The notes under the pieces: generated by a model
The model's database searches: none
What the model was told of the DNA's origin: nothing
The model's input: the letters and a program-made list of their open reading frames with translations, nothing else
NCBI GenBank assembly: GCA_025094145.1
Contig: JALLLS010000020.1
Location: 62,001 to 126,000, forward strand
Direction of reading: 5' to 3'
Length of the DNA stretch: 64,000 nt
From: Spinellus fusiger
Lineage: Eukaryota; Mucoromycota; Mucoromycetes; Mucorales; Phycomycetaceae
Made by a program: the position numbers and the translations under genes
Part shown: one piece after another, positions 1 through 11,754 of the stretch
Layout of the letters: every line of letters starts with the position of its first letter
Position numbering within the stretch: position 1 is the stretch's first letter

Positions 1-1622
1 GGCACGTCAACGCTATTTTGAACCCCTCATTCAGCTACTGCTTGAACGTATTCTCGATAATAACAAGCGAGTACAAGATGCTGCCTGTTCTTCTTTTCTA
101 CGCCTTGAAGATGAGGCATTAGAAGACTTAGTACCTTATTTAGGTCCTATTCTTAGTGCACTTGCTACTGCCTTTGACAAATACCAAAAACGCAATCTCC
201 TACTTCTTTATGATACCATCAGTACATTGGCAACGTCTGTTGGTCATGCATTAAATACACCTCAGTTTATCAATATCATCATGCCTCCTCTGATTCAGAA
301 ATGGCAAGAGATTCCAGACACAAGCAGAGATCTGTTCCCATTACTAGAAGTAAGTCATATAACTATATTCAATGTAATTTATCTCTACTCTACAGTGCAT
401 TTCCTCAGTAACTTCAGCTCTTGGCAAAGGATTCTTACCCTTTGCTGAACCTGTCTATATGCGTGCTGTCGTTCTTGTATTAACGACACTCAGGGAATGC
501 CAATTGGCTGCTCATCATCCATCTCGAGAAACACCAGAGAAGGACTCCATGGTGGTTGCTCTTGATTTGCTATCCAACATTGTTCAGGCACTCAACACAG
601 AGGCTGAACCATTGGTAGCCAAGACACAGCCACCAGTAGCACACTTCTTGTCGGTGTGCCTTGTGGTAAATTCTTTGTAACTGTCTATCTATAAACCATG
701 TCTAATACAATAGGAAATCACTAGGATGAAGTGGCTGAGGTACGGCAAGCTGCCTATGCTTTACTTGGTGATCTTGCTATTTCTTGTTTTGAACACATTC
801 GAGCCATGTTGCCACAATGCATGCATAGTATTCTTCAACAGATTGAACCACAAACAAATCCGCTATCTGTATGCAATAATGCTGCTTGGGCTGCTGGTGA
901 AATTGCATTGAAATGGGGCAAGTAAAAGACTCCAGCTTCATGAAAAGATAGTAGTGGTAGTGGTAGTAGTTCTCTAGCATTCTCTTTTTATGATGTATAT
1001 ACTAACGCCAGGATACAAAAGGTCCTGAAATACAGCCTTACATCGAACCTCTTTTACAGCGCCTTTTATTGGTCCTGTCGAATCCTACTCGACAACGCAC
1101 ACTGACTGAAAATGCAGCTATTGCTATTGGGAGATTAGGCCTTATTTTCCCTCATGTGGTAGCTGTTCATTTAGAGAGCTTTGCTCATGCCTGGTTAATA
1201 GTACTAGCACCCATTCGAGAAAATGATGAAAAATCCTCGGCTTTTAGTGGTCTTTGCGAAACGATTAAATCAAATCCACAGGGCATTATCAAGGTAAGTG
1301 GGCGTGAATGTGTGTAGATCTTTTGTTTTTGTTTTTGTTTTATATATCAATAAATATTCTTCTTTTTGTCTTTATGTAATTTTTAGGAGTTTATCCCATT
1401 TTGCACTGCAATTGCAAACTATCAAAACCCTCCAAAGTCCTTACATGAATCATTTGGAAATGTAAGCAGTAGAGAAGGGGTTTGTTAAGTATGTATTTTT
1501 TACACTATAGATAGATTTTGTCAGGTTACAAGAACATGTTTGGTGATGAACAGTGGCAACAAGGCCTTGCATCTATGCCTCAGGACATGAGAATGCTGCT
1601 TCATGAACGTTATAATATCTAA
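1..1622 (+). CDS. KAP104: Transportin (karyopherin beta-2), 3' part
   Basis: C-terminal part of the importin-beta family receptor that carries PY-NLS cargo such as RNA-binding proteins into the nucleus; the 5' end lies outside the window. Exons inferred at 2-349, 396-665, 725-917, 1022-1293, 1387-1461 and 1515-1622. The translation shows the HEAT-repeat signatures of TNPO1/Kap104: [43 protein letters not shown], and the ending GDEQWQQG...LHERYNI. The third intron (918-1021) must use a GC donor (GCAAGT). With the neighbouring GT at 922 the frame breaks, while the GC donor joined to the AG at 1020-1021 gives [11 protein letters not shown], which aligns to animal transportins without a gap. It converges with the chitinase gene. 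Family assignment is sure; exact exon ends are inferred. Confidence 0.9.
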
Positions 1623-1990
1623 ACCACAGTCAATATGGAACAGGGCTGTGATTTTTTCTTTTTCTTTTGGCCACTTAATTTCTGTACAGAAGAAAGTGCA
1701 AGGTGATGATACTGTAGATTAACTAAACATATGAAAAAGGTAGAATCAAAAGTGTAATAAAAAAATCAAAAGTGTATAAGTTAAGTCATCTTTATTATTA
1801 TAGGCATAGAAACACAACATCTTTATATAAGACATTATATTACTATGGTGATACTTGTCAAGATTATTTAACACTGCATGCTATTATCCACTTTTATAAA
1901 TACTGAATAGTTGAATTCTTATTCAGTATAATACCATAACAACATAGCATAACAGTATCTATTATGAGGATTTTTTTCACCTATTATTTT
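1623..1990. other. Convergent intergenic spacer
   Basis: 368 bp between the stop codons of the convergent transportin and chitinase genes. It is AT-rich and presumably holds both 3' UTRs and poly(A) sites (an AATAAA-like run near 1756). I see no further gene. Confidence 0.5.
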
Positions 1991-3536
1991 TTATACTATC
2001 TCTTCTTTATTCTTAACAAGAGGATAACGACTTGAAGGATAATAAAGATGGTTGGGCGTGTTTTCAGGTGCACCAAGAGTAGTGTAGACAGTGTTTAGAA
2101 GACTACAAGGATGATCTCCTTGATGATCTGCACTTAGTTCCCAAAACATAGCTCCTCCCAATGCCTGAGATAGGATATAACTACACTTTTCCTGAATAAC
2201 TTGAGGTGTATCATAGGTAATGTACTCATGCTTTACAGGATCAAAAGACCATGAGACTACCTTGTCAGCATCAAAGTATTCTTCACTCCCTTCAAGAGGA
2301 AGATCTTTGTAGTCATAACTGCCTTTTTCCCAGCTGCCTTTAGGAAGGCCATGAAATGGCTGTCCAGGACCCTCTGTCTTTGAGAACCCACGTCCATAGA
2401 CAGGCAATCCAAGGACAAGTTTATGAGAAGGCACACCTGCAGCCTTATAATACTGGACAGCCTGATGAGCATTCAATGTCTGATGATAAAGAGCTGCTTG
2501 GTGTCCAGTGGTGGCATCCCACTCCCCTGAAAAGTCATAGGCCATCAGATAAAAGAAATTCACCCATGTCTCCATGGCCTTTAAGTGCAGTAATTGGTAG
2601 TTATCTGGACCACACGGCATAGCAGCAGTAAGAAGGAATCCTGTTTGACGTGTACGCTCTTCATAGGCATTCAGGGCCATGCGTACTTGTTTCAAGAGTT
2701 GAACATAGGCCTCTGCCTCTTCATTGTCCTTTGGGAACTCCCAATCGATGTCTATTCAATGTTATGTATTCCTTATGGTGGATGCATCGACATGAAGACG
2801 GAACACTCACCCACACCATCCAAACCAAGATCAGCTATATGCTGCACTACCGACACTGCAAACTGTTGGCGTTTGGCTGGGTCTTTGGCTACTTTTGAAT
2901 AGTTCCCTGACCAGGACCAGCCCCCCACACTAAGAGATACTTTGAGTTGACGGTGTTTCTGTTTTAGCAGGTACAGCTGCTTTAGATTGCCAAAGAGATC
3001 CTCCTTTTCTGTCCACTGGTCCTGTTCTCCATTGACTGTTTTCTCTAAGCATTGTTAGTTATACCCTGAAGAAAGGAAGGAGTATTGCCTGCTTCAAAAT
3101 GCTTCTCTTTATCAGCCCAGTTGTCCTATAACAGTCAGTCTACGTCCATAACACATCATCACTTACACCAAGAACAACAGTACCGTCGTCATTGAGGTTG
3201 GCAAAGGCATAAAGAAGATGAGATAACTTGTGAGCACTGGGTGCCATGTCCACCACATGGAAGTTACGGTCATAGATAGCCCTGATGATAGCTGAGTAAT
3301 ATTCTAAAGAACATAACTCACCAGTTGATGAAATAGCCTGCAATAACAGGCAATGGTGCTGTAGGAGGGTAATGAGAACTTATTAAAGGCACATCATTCT
3401 CCCTATGAAACCAGCCGAGAATCAACACTATAACTAGAAATGGCGTAATAAACACTCCACACAAGAGAGAGCGGTAGTTCACTGCCATACAGAAAGAGAA
3501 GAAAAGAAGAGGATGTCTTGATGGCACTTGTACCAT
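1991..3536 (-). CDS. GH18 chitinase with N-terminal membrane anchor
   Basis: Endochitinase of glycoside hydrolase family 18, cleaving beta-1,4-linked GlcNAc in chitin. Exons on the minus strand: 3536-3322, 3281-3167, 3125-3089, 3044-2811, 2751-1991, about 453 aa. Residues ~22-44 form one hydrophobic segment after a short N-terminus, so the enzyme looks type II membrane-anchored rather than freely secreted. The catalytic domain follows: VIAGYFINW strand, KVSLSVGGWSW (SxGG motif), DGVDIDWE catalytic motif (the glutamate is the acid/base; it spans an intron), the MAYD motif, and the C-terminal GGAMFWELSADHQGD. There is no chitin-binding module. The intron before the SxGG exon has either a GC donor at 3088 (44 nt, branch point CTAAC 10 nt before AG) or a very short GT intron from 3064; the GC version matches the 40-41 nt introns nearby. 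An in-frame second ATG 15 codons downstream is also possible as start. Confidence 0.88.
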
Positions 3537-3702
3537 GTACTTCTTAAAAGGTCACACACTTTTACTATGACTCCCATCCACAGTCACACTTTCTTTGCCT
3601 TGTGCTTATTCTTTTGATACACTCCATCCTCACCACATTTTCTTATTGACTATAAAACAACAACAACAACAACAACATTACACTATCACTAACTAGAATG
3701 CT

Positions 3703-4231
3703 TTAGAAAGTAGTTTCGGTGGGTTCAGCATCATAAGCAGCCAACTGCTCAGCCAAATCAGCATCCACCTGGGGAACAGCAGGAGCGGCAGGAAGCTTCA
3801 AGTCTTTTACTGCAGTCTCATCAGCCTTGGTCTATGATAGTATGGCATAAGATAACATAAGGAGTGAGGACTGTTGTTCACTATTTTGTAAGTTAATCAT
3901 TGGACTTACAGTAGCAGCAGGCTTGTAGCCCTTCAATTCTTTAAGGAGCAATTCCTGAACGACATCTATAGTGTAAATCTATCATGAGTACAGCACACCC
4001 ACACTGTACACTGGCTATTCTCATCATTTACTTGCCTTTTTGCATAACCATGGAGCTGCTGATAGAGCGAATGGCCATGGAAGGAACAACACGGGCAGTG
4101 ATAGGAGCCTTGATATTACGTGAAAGATTAGTCTTCTTGCAGTGAAAAAGACACGGGAAAGATTGCAGTCTGTAATGACACTACTTTACCTTGGTGGCAA
4201 CGGCACGGACAGCAATGCGAGCAAATGACAT
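3703..4231 (-). CDS. ATP14: Mitochondrial F1Fo ATP synthase subunit h
   Basis: Small peripheral-stalk subunit of the mitochondrial ATP synthase. Exons 4231-4190, 4135-4036, 3965-3910, 3831-3703 give 108 aa. The N-terminus (MSFARIAVRAVATK) is a basic amphipathic mitochondrial presequence. The core DVVQELLLKELKGYKP matches the Atp14 signature, followed by an acidic, Ala/Pro-rich tail with DLAEQLAAYDAE. The intron between exons 2 and 3 (4035-3966) begins GCAAGT: only a GC donor keeps the frame (K|DVVQEL), because the GT two bases downstream breaks it. Short length is normal for this family. It lies upstream of the chitinase and downstream of HSP90 on the same strand. Confidence 0.85.
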
Positions 4232-4704
4232 GACGGCAGGTTGTTTGGGGCAGAGGGAGTGAAAAATAGTACTCGAAAAACTAGAAAAAAATTACGATGC
4301 CAGGGCAACGTGTGGGTGACATCACCGACAAGGGCTTTTCTCCGCTTCTCAAGAAAGTCCTCTCGGGTTGAGGGGATATTTATTGAATGAGAGGATCTTG
4401 CATACAGTAAAAAGATCCTCTTCACTTGAAAAGTAAGAAGATGGGGTGCATTATGTATAATTGAGAGATAGCTCATGGTCAGTATCGACACAAACACACG
4501 TATAAATAAATAAATAAATAAAATGTCTTCTCAAGAATAACTATGATCAAAGAATACTATTTATTTTATTGGTGCAATATACACTTTACTTTAGAAAAGT
4601 AAGAAAATAAGGACAAGAGAGAAATAAGCACAGGGTAACTATGAAAAAGAAAGGCATAAACTCAGAAAGCCTGGAAATATACAATTTGAATAAAAAGGAC
4701 ATCT
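4232..4704. other. Spacer: ATP14 promoter and HSP90 3' region
   Basis: 473 bp between the ATP14 start and the HSP90 stop (both minus strand). It contains a short (AAAT)n run near 4504-4522. Small open frames here show no family features. Confidence 0.4.
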
Positions 4705-6889
4705 TTAATCCACTTCCTCCATGGTGGAGGTAACACCAGTCTCAAGGGAAGGTACATCAGAAGCATCTTCAGTGACAGCAACCTCGTCTTCGTCAATGTC
4801 AAGACCAAGGGAAACCATACGGTGGATACGGCTGGCAAAGGTGTGGGGCTCCTCCAAAGTGAAGCCGGAAGTCAACAAGGAAGTCTCGTACAGAAGAGTG
4901 GTAAGATCCTTCACAGCACGGTCGTTCTTATCAGCCTCCACTCTGGAAGCAAGGCTCTTGATGATGGCGTGGTTGGAGTTCAACTCAAAGGTCTTCTTGG
5001 AAGCCATGTAGGAGGACATGCTGGAGTCACGGAGAGCCTGTGCCTTCATGATACGCTCCATGTTGGCAGACCAGCCAAACTGACCTGTGGTAAGGACGCA
5101 GGGAGAGTCAGTGAGCTTGGTGGAGATGACCACCTTCTCCACCTTTTCACCAAGGACCTCCTTCACAGTGGCACAGAGACCCTCGAACTTCTTGGCTTCT
5201 TCTTCACGGGCAGCCTTCTCTTCTTCATCCTCCTCCATATCCACACCCTCCTTGGTAATGCAGACAAGATCCTTATCATCGTACTGCTTCAATTGTTGGG
5301 TGCTGTACTCATCAATAGGGTCAGTCATCAACAACACCTCAATGTTCTTCTTCTTGAAGCCCTCGAGGAAGGGAGAGTTCTCAATGGCAGCACGGGATTC
5401 ACCGGTGATGTAGTAGATCTTCTTCTGCTTCTCGGGCATGCGGGTCACGTAGTCCTTGAGAGAAGTGAGCTCAGTAAGGGAGTTGGTGGAGGGGAAACGC
5501 AACAACTCAGCAAGCTTGGCACGGTTCTGGGTATCTTCATGGATACCGAGCTTGAGGTTCTTGGAGAAGGATTCGTAGAACTTGTCAAAGTTCTCCTTGT
5601 CCTCAGCAATGTCAGCGAACATCTCAAGACACTTCTTGACGAGGTTCTTGCGGATCACCTTGAGAATCTTGTTCTGTTGGAGAGTCTCACGGGAGATGTT
5701 GAGAGGAAGATCCTCAGAATCAACAACACCCTTGACAAAGTTGAGCCACTCGGGAATCAAATCTTCACAGTCGTCCATGATGAACACACGGCGGACATAG
5801 AGCTTGATGTTGTTGCGCTTCTTCTTGGTTTCGAACATATCGAAAGGTGCACGCTTGGGGATGAAGAGAATGGCACGGAACTCAAGCTGACCCTCCACAG
5901 AGAAGTGCTTCACAGCAAGATGGTCTTCCCAGTCATTGGTAAGAGCCTTGTAGAATTGAGAGTACTCTTCTGTCTTAATGTCTTCAGGGTTGCGAGTCCA
6001 GAGAGGCTTGGTCTTGTTGAGTTCCTCGTTCTCAGTGGTCTTCTCCTTGATGGTCTTCTTCTTCTTCTCCTTCTTGTCGTCTTCATCTTCAATCTCCTCA
6101 ATCTTGGGCTTGTCACCCTCAACAACCTCCTCCTCATCATCAGAGACTTCCTTTTCGGTCTCCTTCTCTACCACCAACTGAATAGGGTAGGAGATGAACT
6201 CGGAGTGCTTCTTGACAATGTCCTTAATCTTCTTCTCTTCCAAGAACTCAAGCTGGTCCTCCTTCATGAAGAGGCGCATCTCAGTACCACGGCCAATGGA
6301 AGGGTTGGTCTCATCACGGGTAATGGTGAAAGAACCACCGGCAGAGGACTCCCAGATGTACTGTTCGTCGTCATTGTGCTTGGTGATGACCTGCACCTTA
6401 TCAGCCACCAAGTAGGCAGAGTAGAAACCGACACCGAACTGACCAATCATGGAGATATCAGCACCAGAAGACAAGGCTTCCATGAATCCCTTGGTACCAG
6501 ACTTGGCAATAGTACCCAAGTTGTTGACCAAATCAGCCTTGGTCATACCAACACCGGTATCACGGATGGAGAGAATGCCGTTCTCTCTGTCAGGAGTAAT
6601 ACGGACAAAGAGGTCCTTTTCAGTTTCCAAGACGGAGACATCGGTCAAGGACTGGTAACGGATCTTGTCAATGGCATCAGAAGAGTTGGAGATCAACTCA
6701 CGCAAGAAGATTTCCTATAGGAACATGGTAAATGACGCGTCCTCTTTCTTTTTCTCTCTTTCTCTCCCCCTTTCTCTCTCTCTCTTATAGAGAAGAACAT
6801 ACCTTGTTGGAGTAGAAGGTGTTGATGATCAAGCTCATCAACTGAGAGATCTCAGCTTGGAATGAAAAGGTTTCGGTTTCAGCAGACAT
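4705..6889 (-). CDS. HSP90: Cytosolic heat shock protein HSP90
   Basis: ATP-dependent chaperone that matures kinases, receptors and other clients in the cytosol. Exon 1 is 6889-6803 (29 codons), the intron is 6802-6715 (88 nt, pyrimidine-rich), exon 2 is 6714-4705; 698 aa in all. Visible hallmarks: GHKL ATPase domain with [18 protein letters not shown] (ATP-coordinating E and N), DTGVGMTK and [11 protein letters not shown]; an acidic/lysine-rich charged linker around residues 215-270; the middle-domain catalytic loop [11 protein letters not shown]; and the C-terminal MEEVD that docks TPR co-chaperones. The length is that of the family, and only one cytosolic copy is in the window. A heat-shock element and TATA box lie upstream, so heat-inducible expression is expected. 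Confidence 0.98.
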
Positions 6890-6933
6890 AGTGAATACAG
6901 TGAAGAAGAAGAGAAAGGGGGATGTTTGGGTAG

Positions 6934-6941
6934 TATTTATA
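6934..6941 (-). promoter_or_regulatory. TATA box of HSP90
   Basis: TATAAATA on the minus strand, about 45 bp upstream of the HSP90 ATG, in the expected place between the heat-shock element and the start codon. Confidence 0.55.
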
Positions 6942-6983
6942 CAAAAGAAATGGCGGGTGATGGATATAGAAGGAGCTTAGGGT

Positions 6984-7009
6984 GGAATATTTCTCGCATG
7001 TTCCAGAGA
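6984..7009 (-). promoter_or_regulatory. Heat-shock element upstream of HSP90
   Basis: Alternating HSF pentamers read on the plus strand as gGAAt, tTTCt, cGCAt, gTTCc, aGAGa: two perfect TTC units, one perfect GAA unit and two one-mismatch units. It lies about 100 bp before the ATG. This is the arrangement bound by trimeric heat shock factor, so it is probably the main heat-responsive site of the gene. Confidence 0.6.
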
Positions 7010-7377
7010 TCCGTAGTCATTTCCTAATATATACAAACAATGACTGGGCGAATGATAAGTAATTTCTAAGGATTTCCAATGGATTCTATGGGATGTTTGG
7101 GTGGTTTTCTGGGTAGTTTATAGGTGGCATGATTCGATTTTAAACACACGCCACTATTGCATACAGCCCATACATTCAATTCTCACTCAATGAAGTTCCA
7201 TGTGTACTATTTACACCAAGTGCTGATCTTCTCACTACCCTCAAGCCAAGTCAATGCAACTGTGGCGGCTTTTCTTATCCCTACAGTCACCACTCCACCA
7301 CAGTACACACACACACACACCCATAGCTTTGTTTTTTGTTTTGTTTTTTACATGTCCATTTTTATTGGGAAGAATGC

Positions 7378-7806
7378 TTAGGCCTTGACAGCGTACTTGC
7401 GCATGGGAAAGTGGGCTTGCTTCTTCTGGTACTTGACAGTCTTGAGGCTGCGTTCGTAGGGAGTCAAGGCTCTGCGCAAGGCACGGGTCTTCTTGACACG
7501 CAAGTCCACGGGAATCAGACTCTTCTTCTTGTAGAAGAGACGGAGCTGTTCACGCTGGGTCTGGTGGATTACAGTCAAGGCACGAGCAACATTCTTGCGG
7601 GCCTGGCCAATAGCCTGGAGCTTGGAGGCAGAGCCACCAGCCACCTTCTGGATACGGAGAGAAGCGAGTTCCTGCTTCTGCTCATCCAACACCTTCAGGA
7701 GTTCAGCCTTGTTCTTGTTACGGAGCTCGTGGGCTTTGATGGCAGCCTAACGAACATTAATCATCATGATGATGGTTTATTGATGCATACATCCTAGACT
7801 CACCAT
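7378..7806 (-). CDS. RPL35: 60S ribosomal protein uL29 (L35)
   Basis: Large-subunit protein at the polypeptide exit tunnel. Exon 1 codes only for the initiator Met (7806-7804). The intron 7803-7747 follows directly (GTGAGT...TTAG), and exon 2 (7746-7378) completes a 123-aa protein, the usual length of eukaryotic L35. The translation has [42 protein letters not shown] and the C-terminal [14 protein letters not shown]...RKYAVKA. An intron after codon 1 is common in fungal ribosomal protein genes and explains why the ATG is separated from the main frame. Confidence 0.95.
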
Positions 7807-8039
7807 TTGGATGGATGAAAATAAGAGAAAGGGGATGGATGGAAGACTGCAGTTGTTCACAATTAGGGGCGGTCCGGGAATATTTGTGCTGCCGGTAGTC
7901 CGACATGCTCTACTCACCTAAAGATTTTTATCACCTTTCAACCTACACACCAGGAGATTTTTCTGGCTTTTAACAAGATACACGCTATCCCCTTTACGTA
8001 AAAAAATATCTTGCCTTTTATGGAACTGTGTTTAAAATC

Positions 8040-8760
8040 AAAGGTTTGCAAGTATCTAAATTTTTCTTTCCTTTTGTGGAATACCTCAATATCAAATTAT
8101 ATTATCAATAATAAATATTGTTTATGAATAAAATTGTTTATTATATTATTATAGCTAATAATAATATAGCTAATAATACTGTAGCTAATAATATACTATT
8201 ACTATAGCTACTGCCCAAGTGCATTTCCTTCATAGCAATAAAATCTACACCCTAAAAGCCTTGTGCTTTATCCTTGGGAGATAGATATTTATGCTCAGGA
8301 GTATACCCTAGACACCCTAGACAGTATAGAAGACCACCTGGGACTGACTGGAGAAAGAGTCTTTACTTATCTAATAACAGAAGAGTGTATCAGTAATAAT
8401 TCAATCAAGAGAGATAATATGCTTACCTTGTACTTAATACTTGTCTTGGGAATAATGAGTCATCTATCATCTATTAGAAGAAGTCAGTACTATGTCTTGT
8501 AGATTACAATGAGCTCAAGCCCAGATGATGACACTGCTTACCTTTTTATCACTAGAATAGTCCTTGGTGGTGTCTATCACCTCCTTCTATTGTTTCTCTT
8601 TGTTAGTAATGGCACAATACCTTGCTCAGTTATGCTCATCTTGACAAGTACTTGGGTGTCAAATATTATGGGCAGTGTGAAAAACAACAAAACAATAACA
8701 GACAAAAGAATAAGAAAATATTTTGATTTTGGTGACGTATCACTTTAGCCTCCACTTTTC
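8040..8760 (+). repeat. Left-end segment shared by the Plavaka-like copies
   Basis: About 700 bp that recurs almost colinearly at 16793-17460, inverted at about 47570-47990, and begins again near 63790. It contains stretches such as CCTTGGGAGATAGATA and ACCCTAGACA. Two open frames of 79 codons lie here, but they are cut by stops or changed in the other copies, so I treat the segment as non-coding. It may carry the promoter and transposase-binding sites. Confidence 0.7.
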
Positions 8761-8836
8761 AATAATTTATTAAGTCAAAATCCTTAAGTCAAACAGCTCA
8801 CTCTCTTTCTGTTTTTATATTGAAATCTCTTTTACC

Positions 8837-11754
8837 ATGTCCCTCACCACCATCAACTTCAAGAAGAATGAAATTCCCACCTGCACTGTCTGCCAAAAGA
8901 CATTTAAGACCAAGGGAAATCTGAAATCACACCTTTCTACTCATAAAATGTAAGGATAATCTCAAGTCTAAAAGTAATGTTGCTCATTCTCTACTATAAA
9001 TAGTTCCATGCCTGAGTCTTCTTCTGGGTATTTATTGTAGAAACAGAAGCATAGAATGATAAGAACCAAGCTCATCATGATTTCTTTCTATTGTTTACAG
9101 ACCTCTCCCCGCCATCACCACAGTCTTCCGTGTAGAAGAGGAAGGTGATGATGACCAGGAGTTTGTTGTTGAGGACGAAGATGTGCTTGGGGAAGAACCT
9201 CTTTGGGCTGCTGGAGAAGAGGAGTTTAACAGTAGCAGCAATGCTTTCGAGGAGGCTGCCTTTGTGGAGGGCGTATTTCCATTTGCCTCAAGATTAGAGA
9301 TGATCTTTCACTGTTTCTTTTCCGAGAACGAAAGTTGTTTCTCAAAGGCACTTGTGGGGAAGGTTATGTCTTTGTGTCAGGACGTAAGAGATGCCACTCT
9401 TGCCAACCCCCAAGAAAAGATGTCTGCCTTGGACAGGATTCTTAATCTTGAAAAAAGAGCAAAGAGCAACGTCCCCAAGTTTCCCACCACCACCCACCAA
9501 GTTGCAGTGGTAAAAAAGTGCAAGGGCTTGCCCCCTACCACCACCACCCAGGAGTTCTCTATGAACAAACCCTCCAAGGATTTGAGACTGCTCACCACCA
9601 ACCCCCTCAAAACAACAATGCTCTCTGCCTTGCCAGACAGAACACCTGAACAGAGTGTTTTGCCTCAGCAAGGGGAGAAATGGAAGACACACCCGCTATT
9701 CCAGCACCCAATGGTCACTGTCACCATTAACAACATTTCTGTGGATCTCTGGGTGGGAGATCTAGTATATGCCTCTCCTGATGAAAGTGTAACTTCACCA
9801 TACAAGCTTGCCTCCTTTTTCATGTCAAGCGTTAGATTGATGGCCAACGCCTATGAAGAAGCATCTGGTTTGTCTTCTGTCAGAAGCATTGTCATTCTAG
9901 ACATTGTGAAAGACATTCGACTTTCCAACAACACCCACACCAACTCTACCGCCCACCACCCACTCAAAAAAATTGCTACAAGTACCACCAACCCCAACAG
10001 ACAGTTCATGCCAGTAAAAACTGTGCCTCTGAACTTGTTCTTGGATGATACAAGTGGCAATACAACCAAAAAGTGGAACAAGTTCGAGAGTTGTGTGATG
10101 TCTCTTGCGGCAATGCCGTTCAAAGAACAGTGTAAGGTTGAGAATCTGTTCTTTGTCTGCACCAGCAACAAGCTGTCGATCACGGAGATGCTCCCGGAGC
10201 TTGTGAAGGACCTTGGAGCCTTGGAGAAAGGTGTGGAGATGTTCGACGTGGAGTATGGCGAACCTGTTCTTGTTGTTGGTGTGGTGCACTTTCTCATGGC
10301 AGACAACCCTATGCATACAGCTGTGGCATGCAGTCTTGGTGCTAAGGCTAGGCTGCCATGTAGAAAGTGTTACTGGGTTAATGGTGGAAACGCAACAGTG
10401 GAGCAGGAGGGAGTGGATGGTGACGCTCATGCAAGAAGAAGAAAGGAGGATCTGGTGGAGATGTACCAGCATTGTGCCAGCAACCCCAGCAATGCTAGCC
10501 TCAGAAGCAACTCTGACACTGGGTACAAGTTGACTGGTGGCAAAGCCCTTTTGTCCTTGCAGTCGTGGGATCCGACCATGGATTGCCCAGTGGAAATACT
10601 CCACACCATCCTTCTTGGTGTTGCAAAACATCTTGTGGTTGGCATGGTGCCATTTTACGCCGAGAAAGAAGTGAAGCAGTTGGAAGAAAGATTCTTCAGC
10701 TACCACTCGAAGGCTTTCACAAGAAAGCACCGTACTCCATTTCGCCTGCGTGGATCTTATCTTGGAAGAGACTACAAGATCATCATCCAGCAGATGCCCA
10801 CCATCCTGTGTGACCTGGTCCAAAGAAGACTTATAAGCAACAATGATTCAAAAGCAATCATCCTTGATTGTTTTGTCAAGCTTGATTCGCTTGTATCTCT
10901 TCTCTACATGCAGGATATTGAGATATGTCTGGACATCTATGTGGACAAGGTCAGATCTGCCACAAAAAAGTTGGTTGCTTCTATCATCATGTATGATGAT
11001 TTGCCAGCTCCAAGTGCGTCTGCAAAGAAGACGATCATCAGCAACACCTTGAAGCTGCATCTCCTCCACCACCTGTACGAAGATATCTTGCGGTTTGGTT
11101 CACCTGTTCGATACGAAACAGAGAGAGGTGAACAATACAACAAGTTTATCTGAGAACACATACTGCACACCAACAGGCAGTCACCTTCTCGGGATGTTGC
11201 TGTGTCTTTTGGAAAGAAGTGTATCTTGACACACATCTTTCAGGGTGGGTACTGGCAGGTACCAGGCCACAGTGGTCTCTTTACTGCTGGTGCTGAGGTG
11301 AAGCTGTTTCAGCACATACGTCCTCTTGTTCTGTCTCGTGAGCTTGCAGACAACAACTGCAGCTCCAAAAGAATAGTTGTTGGTCTGGCCGGTCTCTTCC
11401 TTTTTTTCTGGTGCTTTGCCTGTCTTTGGTAAGGTCGTTACCATTGACAAAAGGGAGAATATGGCCACCATTCTTCCCTACAACTTCCAACTTGTCTTTG
11501 GTGAGAATTCAACCACCCACCCTCAACATCTTGCCTTGGCTGCAGGTCCCGATTCTTTCTCTCTTTTTTCCTTGGGTTTAAAAGATAGCATTGGAAACAA
11601 TGTTATCTTTCCATTGAACACCACCATTGAGGTAGCCCTCAACGAGATAGTTGTTGAACAAGTCGTAGACATTGTGTCAATGAATGAATGCACTGTTCTC
11701 AACACAAGTAAGCTTGGCTCTCTCTTTTGGACAATGACCACTAGAGTTAATTGA
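8837..11754 (+). pseudogene. Plavaka-like transposase with N-terminal C2H2 finger, broken
   Basis: Exon 1 (8837-8949) encodes a classical C2H2 zinc finger, C-x2-C-x12-H-x3-H (CTVCQKTF...HLSTH). The intron 8950-9100 (GTAAGG...TTACAG) leads into a long frame from 9101. That frame has the features of fungal Plavaka/CACTA transposases: PLNLFLDDTSGNTTKKWNK (first catalytic Asp region), a cysteine patch PCRKCYW after ADNPMH, PVEILHTILLGVAKH, and after the break the conserved SNRQ/PSRD block (HTNRQSPSRDVAVSF). Two lesions are visible. A TGA at 11151-11153 interrupts that conserved block in the same frame, most simply a CGA-to-TGA change. A frame change at the T7 run 11401-11407 follows, after which coding continues to 11754. 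The element is therefore probably unable to move by itself. The family call is by recalled similarity and needs a profile search. Confidence 0.7.

Noticed and set aside
725..1021. Apparent frameshift in transportin between exons 3 and 4
   Set aside because: A GC-AG intron (918-1021) restores the frame and gives an ungapped match to the family.
3045..3064. A 20-nt intron in the chitinase gene
   Set aside because: The donor would be only about 8 nt from the branch-point-like CTAAC; a 44-nt GC-AG intron using the same acceptor is more credible.
4822..6720. A 632-codon open frame antisense to HSP90
   Set aside because: It is the mirror of the strongly biased HSP90 codon use; the product is low in complexity (Leu/Val-rich) with no family features.
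8263..8748. Two 79-codon open frames in the transposon left segment (also at 17208-17450)
   Set aside because: They are not kept open or aligned the same way in the other copies, have no motif, and lie in the non-coding end shared by all copies.
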